Positions 10,125-18,298 of a DNA stretch of 48,036 bases are shown piece after piece. The stretch's first letter is position 1, and the number at the start of each line of letters is the position of its first letter. Source of the DNA: Streptococcus sp. HSISM1 (GTDB taxonomy: Bacteria; Bacillota; Bacilli; Lactobacillales; Streptococcaceae); contig NZ_CM002128.1 in NCBI RefSeq assembly GCF_000448565.1, positions 1,047,114 through 1,095,149 on the forward strand, given 5' to 3'. The position numbers were made by a program, and so were the translations under genes. Below the pieces are notes generated by a model, which saw only the letters and a list, made by a program, of their open reading frames with translations, was not told where the DNA came from and made no database searches.

Positions 10125-10135
10125 CCCTCTCTTTT
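10114..10135 (+). repeat. Left copy of a 22-bp direct repeat, also a terminator hairpin
   Basis: The sequence is GAGAGG followed by TTTAACCCTCTCTTTT and overlaps the stop codon of the preceding gene. The same 22 bases recur with one mismatch at 12513-12534. Each copy folds as GAGAG/CTCTC with a short loop and a T-run. The two copies bracket the AT-rich HxlR/MFS segment. Confidence 0.8.
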
Positions 10136-10144
10136 ATATTGAAG

Positions 10145-10173
10145 ACAAACGTCATTTTTGGCGTTTGTTTTTA
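10145..10173 (+). terminator. Intrinsic terminator
   Basis: ACAAACG (10145-10151) pairs with CGTTTGT (10162-10168), followed by TTTTT. It is a second terminator behind the small gene, the first being the hairpin in the direct repeat. Confidence 0.8.
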
Positions 10174-10231
10174 TTACTTTTAATCTCATTTCTAAATTTA
10201 TTAGAGTATCAAAAAAATTCTATCAAATTTT

Positions 10232-10267
10232 AACTTTAACTTTTGAACCTAGTAAAAAGTTAAAGTT
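10232..10267. repeat. 13-bp perfect inverted repeat in an AT-rich gap
   Basis: AACTTTAACTTTT (10232-10244) and its exact complement (10255-10267) are separated by 10 bases. There is no adjoining T-run on the plus strand, so it is not an obvious terminator. It lies about 120 bases beyond the hxlR-type gene stop inside the presumed insert; no gene is visible in 10174-10387. Confidence 0.7.
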
Positions 10268-10387
10268 CCAGTACATACTACTAGTATTGACGTTGCCTTG
10301 ATTAAAAAGGTCACCAAATCTTTCATAATTACATTATCTATTTAAAGAAAAATATTAGTAATAAATTATGTAAATTCAATCTAATCT

Positions 10388-10717
10388 CTAAGCACCATAA
10401 GTATGCTCCCATTTTTTCATTTCTTCAACGATACTTCTTAGAGCAATACCTTTTTTTGTCATTTTATATTCAACCTGTGGAGGCGATGTCGGTAAAACTT
10501 TTCTTGATAAAATACCTTCTTGCTCAAAATCATGTAATCGTTGAGCTAATATTCTAGGATTAATACCTTCTACACTACGCAAAAGACTACTATAATGTAT
10601 ATTACCATCAATAATTTCAGATAAGATCTCAAGAGTAAATTTACCTTTTAGTAAATTCAAGACCCTTCTTGCTGGACAAATTGATTTTTTCAAAGATTGC
10701 TTCTTGCAAGTCTCCAT
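10388..10717 (-). CDS. HxlR family winged-helix transcriptional regulator
   Basis: This 109-residue protein has the HxlR core: N-terminal cysteines (METCKK, ICPAR), the helix LLKGKFTLEILSEIIDG, the recognition helix INPRILAQRLHDFEQEG, and the wing PPQVEYKMTKKG. Such dimeric regulators often sense electrophiles or oxidants through the conserved N-terminal Cys. The ATG is preceded by AAGGAGG. It is divergent from the MFS transporter, which it probably controls, and a palindrome over its own -10 suggests autoregulation. AT-rich codon use sets it apart from the housekeeping genes around it. Confidence 0.92.
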   Translation of the reverse strand: METCKKQSLKKSICPARRVLNLLKGKFTLEILSEIIDGNIHYSSLLRSVEGINPRILAQRLHDFEQEGILSRKVLPTSPPQVEYKMTKKGIALRSIVEEMKKWEHTYGA

Positions 10718-10735
10718 TCATTTCCTCCTTTTTTG

Positions 10736-10746
10736 ATAGTTACTAT
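10736..10746 (-). promoter_or_regulatory. Palindrome over the hxlR -10 (candidate operator)
   Basis: ATAGT-T-ACTAT is an 11-base perfect palindrome. On the minus strand it overlaps TATAGT, the likely -10 of the regulator gene, immediately upstream of its ribosome site. A second dyad, ATGATA-N9-TATCAT (10781-10801), lies on the MFS side of the gap. Confidence 0.5.
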
Positions 10747-10819
10747 ACTTTTTTTCCCTTCTTGTTTCAGAAATTATTACATGATAAGCTAATTATATCA
10801 TTTGAAAGGGGAAATTACT

Positions 10820-10945
10820 ATGGATATTACAACTAAGTTTGACCGTATCAAAGATATTCTCGGTTGCGCTGATGGTAGATACTTTGGCACTGGATATACT
10901 CAAGTAAAATATTTTCAGAAAGTTAAATATATTGCTTTTGATTGA
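10820..10945 (+). CDS. Small open frame between HxlR and MFS genes, possible gene remnant
   Basis: ATG 10820 is preceded by AAAGGGG and reads 41 codons to TGA 10943-10945, beginning M-D-I-T-T-K-F-D-R-I and ending Y-I-A-F-D. It ends 40 bases before the MFS start. I do not recognise it. It could be a leader peptide, a small protein, or the joined ends of an internally deleted gene. Confidence 0.35.
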   Translation: MDITTKFDRIKDILGCADGRYFGTGYTQVKYFQKVKYIAFD

Positions 10946-10985
10946 TAAATGAAAATTGGTTTGATGAAATAACGGAGGAAGCTTG

Positions 10986-12356
10986 ATGAAAAAAACAAAT
11001 ACAAAAGCGCCAGCTTATCTACTTTTTATTCTTTCACTAGGATACATTATGGCGGTCCTAGATACAACCGGAGTGGTTCTTGCTGTTCCCCATATTGAAA
11101 CAGCTATGAGCGTCTCATTAGAGCAATCCATTTGGATTATTAACGCCTATACACTAGCTTTAGGCTCTTTACTCCTACTTTCAGGAAATCTAACAACAAA
11201 ATATGGTGCTAAACGAATTTTATTATTTGGAATGACAATTTTTACACTTGCCTCATTTGGGTGCTCTTTTTCACCAAATATTGAAACATTAATCATACTT
11301 AGATTCGTTCAAGGTTTCGGTGCTTCTTTGTTTATGCCTAGTTCATTAGCACTTTTATTCATTTCATACCCTGATTCTACTAAAAGAGCACGTATGTTAG
11401 GAATTTGGACAGCAATTATTTCTGTTGCAACCGGTACTGGTTCTTTTATTGGTGGACTAATTATTAACTACTTCGGATGGAGGGGTATTTTCTTAATCAA
11501 TATTCCATTGGGAATTTTGACAGTAATTTCAATATTACTTCTTGTGAAAAACAATATTGCCAATCCAAAGACTAGAATTGACATTTTCAGTAATATATTT
11601 CTTGTTGCAACTATCGGAAGTCTAGTTATTTACCTTGTTGAAGGGAATCAATATGGCTATAGTAACCTAAATCTTTTATTGTTTCTTCTCCTATTTATAT
11701 TATTTACTGTTGGTTTAGTAGTCCACGATAAAAAAAGTAAAGCACCTATTGTTCCCCACCAACTATTAAAAAATGCTAAGTTTATTGTCTCTAATCTGTT
11801 AGGTTTAGTAGTTAACATTTCATTATATGGTATTGTTTTGGTGCTAGGACTTTATTTTCAAACTTATTTAAACCTCTCCTCAATGGTTTCTGGACTCCTC
11901 ATTCTACCAGGAATGATTGTCTTAATTATTGGTAATTTATTTTACGCACGTGCTATAAAACGATTTTCCGTGGGAAGCCTCGCTACTGTCTCAATTATTT
12001 TTGCCATTGTAGGAGCAGCAGGAATTTTTGGAATGGGAGTCCTTTTTCATGAAATTCAACTATACATCCTAATCCCTTTATTTTCTTTAATGAGCCTTGG
12101 TATCGGAGTGTTAACTCCAGCAACTACTACCATTCTTATGGAAGCTGCTGGTCAAGAATTATCTGGAATTGCTGGTGCAACTTTAAACGCTAACAAACAA
12201 ATTGGTGGACTTTTTGGTACAACAATTATGGGGATTCTAACTACTAATTTATCCCATAATTGGAATATGGTTATCGTTGTCGCATTTTTGGTTAACGTGA
12301 TAATGTATATTGCTACTTGGTTAATTGCTAGTCGTTACCTTTATGGAAAAGAATAA
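10986..12356 (+). CDS. MFS drug efflux transporter, DHA2 (EmrB/QacA-like) family
   Basis: This 456-residue membrane protein is predicted to have about 14 helices. Helix 1 carries the family signature MAVLDTTGVVLAVPHIE (a D in TM1 followed by V-x-x-A-V-P-x-I), and the loop 2-3 motif is present as GNLTTKYGAKRILLFG. These proton-driven exporters expel hydrophobic or cationic drugs. ATG 10986 follows GGAGGA (about 7 bases); the TTG one codon earlier is not needed. Divergence from an HxlR regulator implies inducible expression. Strongly AT-rich codon use and flanking direct repeats suggest horizontal acquisition. Confidence 0.93.
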   Translation: MKKTNTKAPAYLLFILSLGYIMAVLDTTGVVLAVPHIETAMSVSLEQSIWIINAYTLALGSLLLLSGNLTTKYGAKRILLFGMTIFTLASFGCSFSPNIETLIILRFVQGFGASLFMPSSLALLFISYPDSTKRARMLGIWTAIISVATGTGSFIGGLIINYFGWRGIFLINIPLGILTVISILLLVKNNIANPKTRIDIFSNIFLVATIGSLVIYLVEGNQYGYSNLNLLLFLLLFILFTVGLVVHDKKSKAPIVPHQLLKNAKFIVSNLLGLVVNISLYGIVLVLGLYFQTYLNLSSMVSGLLILPGMIVLIIGNLFYARAIKRFSVGSLATVSIIFAIVGAAGIFGMGVLFHEIQLYILIPLFSLMSLGIGVLTPATTTILMEAAGQELSGIAGATLNANKQIGGLFGTTIMGILTTNLSHNWNMVIVVAFLVNVIMYIATWLIASRYLYGKE

Positions 12357-12395
12357 AACCAAACAGAATGCATTCAATTAAAAGTTGATTATACA

Positions 12396-12440
12396 GATTG
12401 AAGAAAAAGTCCATTTAGACAATTTTCTTCAATCTTTTTT
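12396..12440 (+). terminator. Terminator of the MFS gene
   Basis: GATTGAAGAAAA (12396-12407) pairs perfectly with TTTTCTTCAATC (12423-12434), followed by a T-run. Confidence 0.9.
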
Positions 12441-12455
12441 CATAATTATATAAAG

Positions 12456-12500
12456 AAAAAACTCTAAAGGAGAAGTTTTTCTAGTCCTAATAGAGTTTTT
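12456..12500. terminator. Second hairpin downstream of the MFS gene
   Basis: AAAAACTCTA (12456-12465) pairs with TAGAGTTTTT (12491-12500) across a 25-base loop, with T-rich tails in both directions. It could end transcripts from either side. Confidence 0.55.
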
Positions 12501-12512
12501 CTATATTCTGAA

Positions 12513-12534
12513 GAGAGATTTAACCCTCTCTTTT
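12513..12534 (+). repeat. Right copy of the 22-bp direct repeat, also a terminator hairpin
   Basis: GAGAGA followed by TTTAACCCTCTCTTTT matches 10114-10135 with one mismatch. It folds as a small terminator (GAGAG/CTCTC, T-run) and abuts the U32 peptidase gene end. It marks the right boundary of the presumed 2.4-kb insert. Confidence 0.8.
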
Positions 12535-12537
12535 TTG

Positions 12538-13824
12538 TTATACTCGAACAGTTTTACTTGCCCCATCTTTTGAGTAGAGATTGATTAAACCTTCCTGGCA
12601 AGAACGAATCATATCTCCTGGCTTGACTTCTTGTGGAACGGTGATCGTGAGAAGCTCCATCGGATTTGGTGCGCGATCAATCTTCACTCCATCCTTATCA
12701 TGCAAGTCTTGGATCTGGCATTCAAAATGACGGAAGCCTGGTCCGTAGAATTCCACTTGGTCGCCTTCATTGATGACATTCCGTTGGCGAATCGTCGCAG
12801 TCATGGTAGATGGATCAAAGTCAACCACTTCTCCTACAAATTTGTATTGAGGAATCTTACGACGTGCCCCAAACAATTGTTCATTTTCAGTCGGTGTTTG
12901 GTAGTAGAATCCAGTTGCTAATTCACGTTGAGCAACCTTCCACAATTCATTGATCAAATCATCCTTGATGGCATAAAAGGCTTCTGGACTTTCCATATAG
13001 GCATCACAAGCTGCCTTGTAACAGTTGGCTACTGTTGATACGTAATGGACAGATTTCATCCGGCCTTCAATCTTCAAGCTATCAACCCCATTGTCAATCA
13101 TGTCTGGAATATTTTCGATCATACACATGTCCACGGCTGACATAGAGTATTCTTCTGGGACTTGTCCTTTGATACTCTTGCGTTCTTGGCCAAATGGCAT
13201 ATCGTAGAGATCGTATTTCCAACGACAAGATTGAGAACAGCCACCACGGTTGGCATCCCGGTCAGACATGTGGTTAGAAAGGGTACAACGTCCGGAATAG
13301 GAAATACACATGGCTCCATGAACGAAGGCTTCGATCTCAAGATCGGTACGCTTACGGATCTCTGCCAACTCTTCCATGGATACCTCACGGGCCAAAACAA
13401 CACGGGTCAAGCCATATTCTTTCCAGAAATGGAAGGTCTCCACATTGGTTGCGGAAGCTTGCGTAGACAAGTGAATATTGAGGCCAGGTGCATAGGTTGC
13501 ACAGATTTCAATCAAGGCCGGGTCTGAGACGATCACGGCATCAAGGCCCATATCCCGCAATTCACGGAACCATTCACCAGCCCCTTGTTCATTTCCCTCA
13601 TGGGTCACCATGTTTGAAGCAACGTGAACATCAACGCCACGTGCATGAGCATATTCGATACCTTCACGAAGCTCATCCATGGTAAAGTTTCCGGCACGGC
13701 TACGCAAACCATAGGCTTGTCCACCAACGAACACAGCGTCTGCCCCATAATTAACGGCAACTTTTAATTTTTCTAATGTTCCAGCAGGTACCAAGACCTC
13801 TGGACGTTTTTTTGTATTTGTCAT
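12538..13824 (-). CDS. U32 family peptidase-like protein, TrhP2/YrrO-type tRNA hydroxylation protein
   Basis: This 428-residue protein carries the U32 signature around residues 165-205 (EAFVHGAMCISYSGRC, then GGCSQSCRWKYDL) with the clustered conserved cysteines, followed by the C-terminal U32-associated domain. Bacillus YrrO and E. coli TrhP/YegQ relatives are needed for 5-hydroxyuridine formation at the wobble position of tRNA, so that is the best-supported function; older annotations call it a collagenase-like protease. It pairs with the 309-residue U32 gene 94 bases upstream on the same strand, as yrrN-yrrO do. Confidence 0.9.
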   Translation of the reverse strand: MTNTKKRPEVLVPAGTLEKLKVAVNYGADAVFVGGQAYGLRSRAGNFTMDELREGIEYAHARGVDVHVASNMVTHEGNEQGAGEWFRELRDMGLDAVIVSDPALIEICATYAPGLNIHLSTQASATNVETFHFWKEYGLTRVVLAREVSMEELAEIRKRTDLEIEAFVHGAMCISYSGRCTLSNHMSDRDANRGGCSQSCRWKYDLYDMPFGQERKSIKGQVPEEYSMSAVDMCMIENIPDMIDNGVDSLKIEGRMKSVHYVSTVANCYKAACDAYMESPEAFYAIKDDLINELWKVAQRELATGFYYQTPTENEQLFGARRKIPQYKFVGEVVDFDPSTMTATIRQRNVINEGDQVEFYGPGFRHFECQIQDLHDKDGVKIDRAPNPMELLTITVPQEVKPGDMIRSCQEGLINLYSKDGASKTVRV

Positions 13825-13860
13825 GTTTTCTCCAATTTACAAGATTGTCGATATGATGAA

Positions 13861-13910
13861 TAGCCTCTTCGTTCCCTGAAAAAGGAAAACTCACAAACGA
13901 AGAAGCCCTA
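13861..13910 (-). other. Hairpin between the two U32 genes
   Basis: CTTCGTT (13867-13873) and AACGAAG (13896-13902) pair, with partly complementary flanks. In the direction of the U32 transcript no U-run follows, so it is not a clear terminator. It may be an RNA-processing or mRNA-stabilising structure. Confidence 0.45.
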
Positions 13911-13918
13911 GTTTTTTA

Positions 13919-14848
13919 TTATTTTACACGATCTGGTTCGTAATCATAGAAACCAGTATCCAAACCACGATTAGCTGGATGTAATTTGCGGATTTCTTCA
14001 TCAAACAGATAGGCTTGATCCTGTGTAAATGTTCCTTTTTGAATCAAATCACGGGCCTTGACAAAGTACTCTGTAATCTTGACAAAGTTTTCCCCCGGAC
14101 AGTAGACACCATCGAGTTTCCAATGATCAAATCCATGTTCTACCAACTCAGACAATTTGGTCATCATATTCAAGTCATTATTTGAGAAGATATGGGTTCC
14201 ATGTTTGTCCTCATAGACTGAATAATGAGAATTGGGATCTCCTGGTTCTGCTAAGAACAGGTCGCGATCTTTGGTTACAGAGTCCTCTGTCTTGATAAAG
14301 TTGTAATAATTCTGAAGAAGAGGTCGTTTCGAATGGTGAATAATGCTAGCGCCATAGACCAAGACTTCTGCAGGAATCTGAAGATTCTCAGCCATTACGA
14401 ATAATTCGGCAGATGGAATCTCACGAGCCAAAACAGCTTCAGAAGCCCCGGCTTGTTTTCCCCAGAAATTGATCTGGCGGCTAGAAGTGACCATGGTTGA
14501 GGCATCGTAAATCGTTTTGAATGGATAGCCATCTCGTTTCAAGACATAAAAAACGCCCGCATCTCCGACAGTAATATAATCAGCCTGAATTTCCTTTAGA
14601 AAATCTAGGAAAGGCTTGATTGAATCCATCATCGATTGGTGCATCAGTGCATTTACAGCTACTGTCAATTCTTTGCCAGCAGCATGGACCAGTTGGGCAA
14701 TTCGATTTATTTCGTCATAGCTTAAAGTTTGAGGCAATCGTAATCCGTAGTCTTTTTCACCGACATAGATTCGGTCAACCCCTGCATCAATCAGGGCTTG
14801 CGCTTGCTCAACACTCTCTGCTGTTGCTGTAATAATAATATTTTTCAT
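13919..14848 (-). CDS. U32 family peptidase-like protein, TrhP1/YrrN-type
   Basis: This 309-residue protein is the shorter partner of the U32 pair and has the length of Bacillus YrrN. It shows a TIM-barrel-like pattern (GVDRIYVGEKDYGLR, EAVLAREIP, EVLVYGASIIHHSKRP) but lacks the cysteine cluster of the longer partner at the equivalent place (GASIIHHS instead of GAMCISYS). Together they probably act in wobble-uridine hydroxylation of tRNA. There is no ribosome site: a -10 box ends only 6 bases before the ATG, which suggests a leaderless mRNA. Confidence 0.87.
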   Translation of the reverse strand: MKNIIITATAESVEQAQALIDAGVDRIYVGEKDYGLRLPQTLSYDEINRIAQLVHAAGKELTVAVNALMHQSMMDSIKPFLDFLKEIQADYITVGDAGVFYVLKRDGYPFKTIYDASTMVTSSRQINFWGKQAGASEAVLAREIPSAELFVMAENLQIPAEVLVYGASIIHHSKRPLLQNYYNFIKTEDSVTKDRDLFLAEPGDPNSHYSVYEDKHGTHIFSNNDLNMMTKLSELVEHGFDHWKLDGVYCPGENFVKITEYFVKARDLIQKGTFTQDQAYLFDEEIRKLHPANRGLDTGFYDYEPDRVK

Positions 14849-14854
14849 AGAACC

Positions 14855-14860
14855 ATTATA
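14855..14860 (-). promoter_or_regulatory. -10 box 6 bases before a start codon (leaderless promoter candidate)
   Basis: Minus-strand TATAAT (14855-14860) is followed by GGTTCT and the ATG at 14848. Initiation 6-7 bases after the -10 would start the mRNA at the AUG. The -35 is weak (TTTAGA, 16-base spacing). No Shine-Dalgarno sequence fits in the gap. Confidence 0.65.
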
Positions 14861-14977
14861 ACAAAAATTCCGATATTCTAAAAAAATTTATTCATTTTGT
14901 AAAATTTGTAACATTTTTGTAACATTTATATACCTGAATTCATGATAGAATAATAGAGTACTGTTAGGAGAGAGAAA

Positions 14978-15271
14978 ATGCCCGTAAGAAATTTAAGACA
15001 CTATGATGAAGAATTCGATTATATCGAATTAACCAAACAAACCCAAGAAACCCCTATTCAGGACTATGCTCCTGAAGTTGAACCCGCACCTCAATTAAGT
15101 GAATTGCTATATTTTTTAAATATCGCTATTTTCTGTGTGTTGACGGTGGTATTTAGTTTTATCTTTTTAGCAACAAAAATGAATACCTTCTTTGCGTTCG
15201 CTTTAGCGATTGGTTCTAGCTTTGCTAGTATTCAAGGGTTCCGAATTTACTACAATAAACGAAAAAAATAA
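14978..15271 (+). CDS. DUF3270-type streptococcal membrane protein
   Basis: This 97-residue protein has a charged N-terminal half (about 45 residues rich in E, D, T and Q) and two transmembrane helices (about residues 44-66 and 68-86) with a basic tail (YYNKRKK). It matches the pattern I recall for the streptococcal DUF3270 family, whose function is unknown. ATG 14978 is preceded by AGGAGAG. It is divergent from the U32 pair and ends in its own terminator. Confidence 0.75.
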   Translation: MPVRNLRHYDEEFDYIELTKQTQETPIQDYAPEVEPAPQLSELLYFLNIAIFCVLTVVFSFIFLATKMNTFFAFALAIGSSFASIQGFRIYYNKRKK

Positions 15272-15296
15272 AAATCAGGTTCGCCTGATTTTTTTA
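15271..15296 (+). terminator. Terminator of the DUF3270 gene
   Basis: AAAATCAGG-TTCG-CCTGATTTTTTT: a perfect 9-bp stem with a stable UUCG loop and a T-run. Confidence 0.92.
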
Positions 15297-15376
15297 TTTA
15301 CTCGAATTTTTTTAATTGGAATAACAATTGGAAGACAAAACTTAACTGCCAATTGCCATCTTACCTTCCATAAAAA

Positions 15377-15551
15377 GAGACTGGGACAAAAGTCCTAGCC
15401 TCTCAATTGTTTTTGGATTGTCGAGCAAGACGCAGTGGTTGAGTGGGCTCTACTACGCTGATTTCATCAGCTTTTACAGTCCTACTCAACTGTGCGGAGG
15501 TGGGACGACGAAATCGAATTCTAACGAATTACCGATTTCTGTCCCACTCTC
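15377..15551 (+). repeat. 175-bp structured intergenic repeat, copy 2
   Basis: Same length and orientation as copy 1 with a handful of differences. In the central stem, the A-T pair of copy 1 (7320/7366) is a G-C pair here (15441/15487), a compensatory change that supports a selected RNA or DNA structure. The 3' hairpin again runs into a T-rich tract (CTCTTTTTT). It lies about 105 bases behind the DUF3270 gene and 4 bases before the convergent YtxH gene end, so its terminator separates the two. Confidence 0.93.
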
Positions 15552-15555
15552 TTTT

Positions 15556-16014
15556 TTATGCTTCTTTTGTTTCTTCTTCAGCTGCTTCTTCAGAATCTTT
15601 TTCATCCAACTCTAACACGATGTCTTCTGATTCTGTTTGTTTGCGAATGGATTGAACCAAGTCATTGCCACTTAGATTTTCTTTTTGAAGTTTATCCTTA
15701 AATGAGTGATAGACTTCTTGAGATTTTTCAACCACATCTTGCGTCTTTTCTTTGACAGATTCCAAAACAGTTCCTGTCGTAATTTCTCCAGAACCAACTT
15801 TTTCTTTGGTTTGTTGGATCACTTCTGCTGCTTGTTTTGAAACATCCTTAGCAGTTTGTTTCACCGATTCATGTACTTCTTGAGGATCTTCTTGATAATC
15901 TTTTACGAAGCGCACCACTTTTTTAGTGACTTTCTTTCCTTGCTCTGTTGATAAATAGTAGGCTGCTGAAGCACCTGAAATCACACCAATTAATAAACTA
16001 GATAAACGTCCCAT
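15556..16014 (-). CDS. YtxH domain-containing protein
   Basis: This 152-residue protein has an N-terminal membrane or glycine-zipper-like segment (SLLIGVISGASAAYYLS) with the YtxH pattern G-x-x-G-A-x-x-x-Y-x-L-x-T-x-x-x-G-K-K. A long amphipathic, Lys/Glu/Gln-rich helical region follows (about residues 35-120), then a very acidic tail. YtxH-like proteins are linked to general stress in Bacillus; the molecular role is unknown. It ends the hprK-lgt-DUF948-ytxH cluster, 14 bases after the DUF948 gene, with AGGAAG before its ATG. Confidence 0.85.
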   Translation of the reverse strand: MGRLSSLLIGVISGASAAYYLSTEQGKKVTKKVVRFVKDYQEDPQEVHESVKQTAKDVSKQAAEVIQQTKEKVGSGEITTGTVLESVKEKTQDVVEKSQEVYHSFKDKLQKENLSGNDLVQSIRKQTESEDIVLELDEKDSEEAAEEETKEA

Positions 16015-16028
16015 ATTCTTCCTCGATT

Positions 16029-16411
16029 CTATTTAAATAATTTTGAAGCCATCTTAATCGCTTTTAATCCGATAGAGGCTTTCACTGTTTTTCCACCAGC
16101 TGATACAGCTTTGACACTCAATTGACGGGCTTGATCATTCAAATCTGAAACAGACTCTGAAAGATCCGCCACGGCTGTAAAGAGTGGGTCAATCGTTGCA
16201 ACTTTTTGATTCAAATCATCCGTTAAAACATTGACTTTTGCCAATAGATCATTGGTCTGATGCAAGGTGACATTGACATCTGATGTCAAAACTTGGATGG
16301 TTTTTTGCGTCTCATCTACAACTTTTCCAATCTTTGAGAGGAAAAAATCATATAAATGACAAGTGCTACTAAGGCAAGGCCTAAGAGACCGTAGGCAATT
16401 TCAATAAACAT
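16029..16411 (-). pseudogene. DUF948 family protein, frameshifted
   Basis: The start is ATG 16411, 3 bases after the lgt stop, with AAGGAG inside the lgt end. The N-terminal membrane helix (IAYGLLGLALVALVIYMIF) is in one frame and the remainder (FLSKIGKVVDETQKTIQVL and on to KMASKLFK) in another. One extra A in the A6 run at 16342-16347 restores a 127-residue protein. DUF948 proteins are small, single-helix, coiled-coil-like proteins of unknown function that usually sit beside YtxH proteins, as here. The lesion is probably a base-call error. Confidence 0.85.
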
Positions 16412-16414
16412 ATA

Positions 16415-17197
16415 TTACTCCTTTGCTTCTACATAATAAGGGGCTTTTTTGCGACGTTGATAGATGATGATGGCGAGTCCAACTAGAATCAGGATCATCG
16501 ACAACCACTGGGAAACACGTAAGCCCGCAAACATCAGGCTATCTGTCCGCATTCCTTCGATGATCATCCGACCAAAACCATACCAGATAAGGTAAAAGGC
16601 TGTGATCTCACCTTGTCGCAAAAATTGGGGCTTCCTACGAAGAATCAAGATCAAGATAAATCCTAGCAGATTCCAACTGGATTCATATAAGAAGGTTGGT
16701 TGACGATAACTGCCGTCTATATACATTTGATCTCGAATAAAAGAGGGTAGGTAGTTGAGACTTTTGACAGCAGCTCCATAAGCTTCCTGGTTAAAGAAGT
16801 TTCCCCAGCGTCCAATACTCTGTGCAATCATGACGCTTGGGGCCGCAATATCTAAGAAATCAATTGGCTCAATCAAGCGTCTACGAGAGAATAGATAGAG
16901 GACAAGGGCACCTGTCAAGAGGCCACCATAAATCGCGATTCCTCCGTTCCAGATGGCGAAAATCTCACCAAGATGCTGGCTATAATAGCCCCATTCAAAA
17001 ATAACGTAATAGAGTCGGGCACCCACAATCGCAAGCGGAAAAGCGATCAAAATGAAATCAATGATATCATCTGGATCAATTTTCTTACGGGGCGCTTCTT
17101 TCATGGAAAGATAAACGGCTAGAATTAAGCCAGAGACAATACAAATCGCATACCAACGAATACTGATCGGACCTAATTGAAGGGCTACTGGATTCAT
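16415..17197 (-). CDS. lgt: Prolipoprotein diacylglyceryl transferase
   Basis: This 260-residue, about seven-helix membrane enzyme transfers diacylglyceryl from phosphatidylglycerol to the lipobox cysteine of prelipoproteins. The Lgt signature appears as [13 protein letters not shown] (about residues 128-140), with the essential histidine region replaced in the usual Gram-positive way; the N-terminal P-I-S-I-R-W-Y-A motif is also typical. Its start overlaps the hprK stop by 4 bases (ATGA type), indicating coupling, a gene order common in streptococci and bacilli. Confidence 0.95.
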   Translation of the reverse strand: MNPVALQLGPISIRWYAICIVSGLILAVYLSMKEAPRKKIDPDDIIDFILIAFPLAIVGARLYYVIFEWGYYSQHLGEIFAIWNGGIAIYGGLLTGALVLYLFSRRRLIEPIDFLDIAAPSVMIAQSIGRWGNFFNQEAYGAAVKSLNYLPSFIRDQMYIDGSYRQPTFLYESSWNLLGFILILILRRKPQFLRQGEITAFYLIWYGFGRMIIEGMRTDSLMFAGLRVSQWLSMILILVGLAIIIYQRRKKAPYYVEAKE

Positions 17198-18126
17198 TCC
17201 TTCACCTCATTTTGACTAATCAACTGGGACAAACGTTCTTCAAAAGTTTTGGTAGCATCATAGCCCATTTCTTTGGCCCGAACATTCATCGCTGCGGCTT
17301 CGATCACGACCGAAATGTTCCGACCAGTCTTCACAGGGATGCGGATCCGAGGAATGGTCACACCACCGATTTCCAACTCTTCTGCATTATTACCAAGACG
17401 ATCATAAACTTGATCCTTAGCATAATTTTCCAAGTAAACGGCGATTTGGACTTGTGAAGAATCCTTGACAGCACTTGCACCGTAGAGACTCATGACATCG
17501 ATAATCCCGACACCACGGATCTCTAGTAAGTGGCGTAGGATTTCAGCTGGCTCTCCCCAAAGGGTCATCTCGTCTCTCGCATAGATATCGACTCGGTCAT
17601 CTGCTACGAGGCGGTGACCCCGCTTGACAAGTTCCAAACCTGTCTCACTTTTTCCGATTCCGCTATCTCCTTGAATCAAGACACCCATCCCATAAATATC
17701 CATCAAGACACCGTGTACACTCGTACGTTCTGCTAGCCGACTATCCAAATAGCTAGAAAGCTCTCCAGATAAACGACTCGTTGCAACATTGCTCTTTAAA
17801 ATGGCTAGTTGCTTCTCTTCCGCAGCACGCAACATTTCTTCTGGAATTTCTAAATTCCGCGCGACAATGATGACAGGTGTCTCTGGCTGGAACATCTTGC
17901 GCAGGACCTGATGACGGTTGTGAGAGCTCATCTTCACCAGGTAGGACCATTCTTTCATTCCTACAAGCTGAATCCGCTCAGGTGTGTAATAGTCGAAATA
18001 GCCCGTCATTTCAAGACCTGGACGTGAAATATCCGCAGTCGTAATTTCCTTGCTTAAGAGTTTATCATCCCCATAAACAACCGATAGACGAAGCTTTTCC
18101 TGTAGATCGCGAACAGTAACTGCCAT
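17194..18126 (-). CDS. hprK: HPr kinase/phosphorylase
   Basis: This 310-residue bifunctional enzyme phosphorylates and dephosphorylates HPr on Ser46, the sensor step of CcpA-dependent catabolite control. The P-loop [14 protein letters not shown] (about residues 153-166), the following [11 protein letters not shown], and the C-terminal HprK signature region [16 protein letters not shown] are all clear. I chose ATG 18126 (MAVTVRDLQ) because GGGAG lies 8 bases upstream; the longer frame starts with an unsupported TTG. It is the first gene of the hprK-lgt cluster. Confidence 0.96.
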   Translation of the reverse strand: MAVTVRDLQEKLRLSVVYGDDKLLSKEITTADISRPGLEMTGYFDYYTPERIQLVGMKEWSYLVKMSSHNRHQVLRKMFQPETPVIIVARNLEIPEEMLRAAEEKQLAILKSNVATSRLSGELSSYLDSRLAERTSVHGVLMDIYGMGVLIQGDSGIGKSETGLELVKRGHRLVADDRVDIYARDEMTLWGEPAEILRHLLEIRGVGIIDVMSLYGASAVKDSSQVQIAVYLENYAKDQVYDRLGNNAEELEIGGVTIPRIRIPVKTGRNISVVIEAAAMNVRAKEMGYDATKTFEERLSQLISQNEVKE

Positions 18127-18155
18127 ATCATTCTCCCTTTTCAAATTCTCTCTCT

Positions 18156-18164
18156 ATTATAGCA
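18156..18164 (-). promoter_or_regulatory. Extended -10 promoter of hprK-lgt
   Basis: Minus-strand TGCTATAAT about 30 bases before the hprK ATG. No good -35 is visible. Confidence 0.65.
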
Positions 18165-18235
18165 GATTTTCTCTTCAGACGAGAGACTGAAGTGTCATTT
18201 GAAAGATCCATTTTCAACTCCTTTTTAAGGCAAGC

Positions 18236-18268
18236 AAAAAGAGGCCAAGACAAAGGTCTCCAACCTCT
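18236..18268 (-). terminator. Terminator between the membrane-protein gene and hprK
   Basis: The minus-strand hairpin GAGG..AGAC-CTTT-GTCT..CCTC is followed by TTTTTG. Its base order (GAGGC..GACAAA.GTC..CCTC on the plus strand) resembles a worn copy of the first hairpin of the 175-bp repeat. Confidence 0.65.
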
Positions 18269-18298
18269 AGGAAATGATGGGAACATATGAAGAATGCT

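Noticed and set aside
15443-15655. Frames inside the 175-bp repeat beginning MGSTTLISSAF (also in copy 3 at 40454-40696)
   Set aside because: They exist only because the repeat lacks stops in that frame; no ribosome site, and the base changes between copies preserve hairpins rather than codons.
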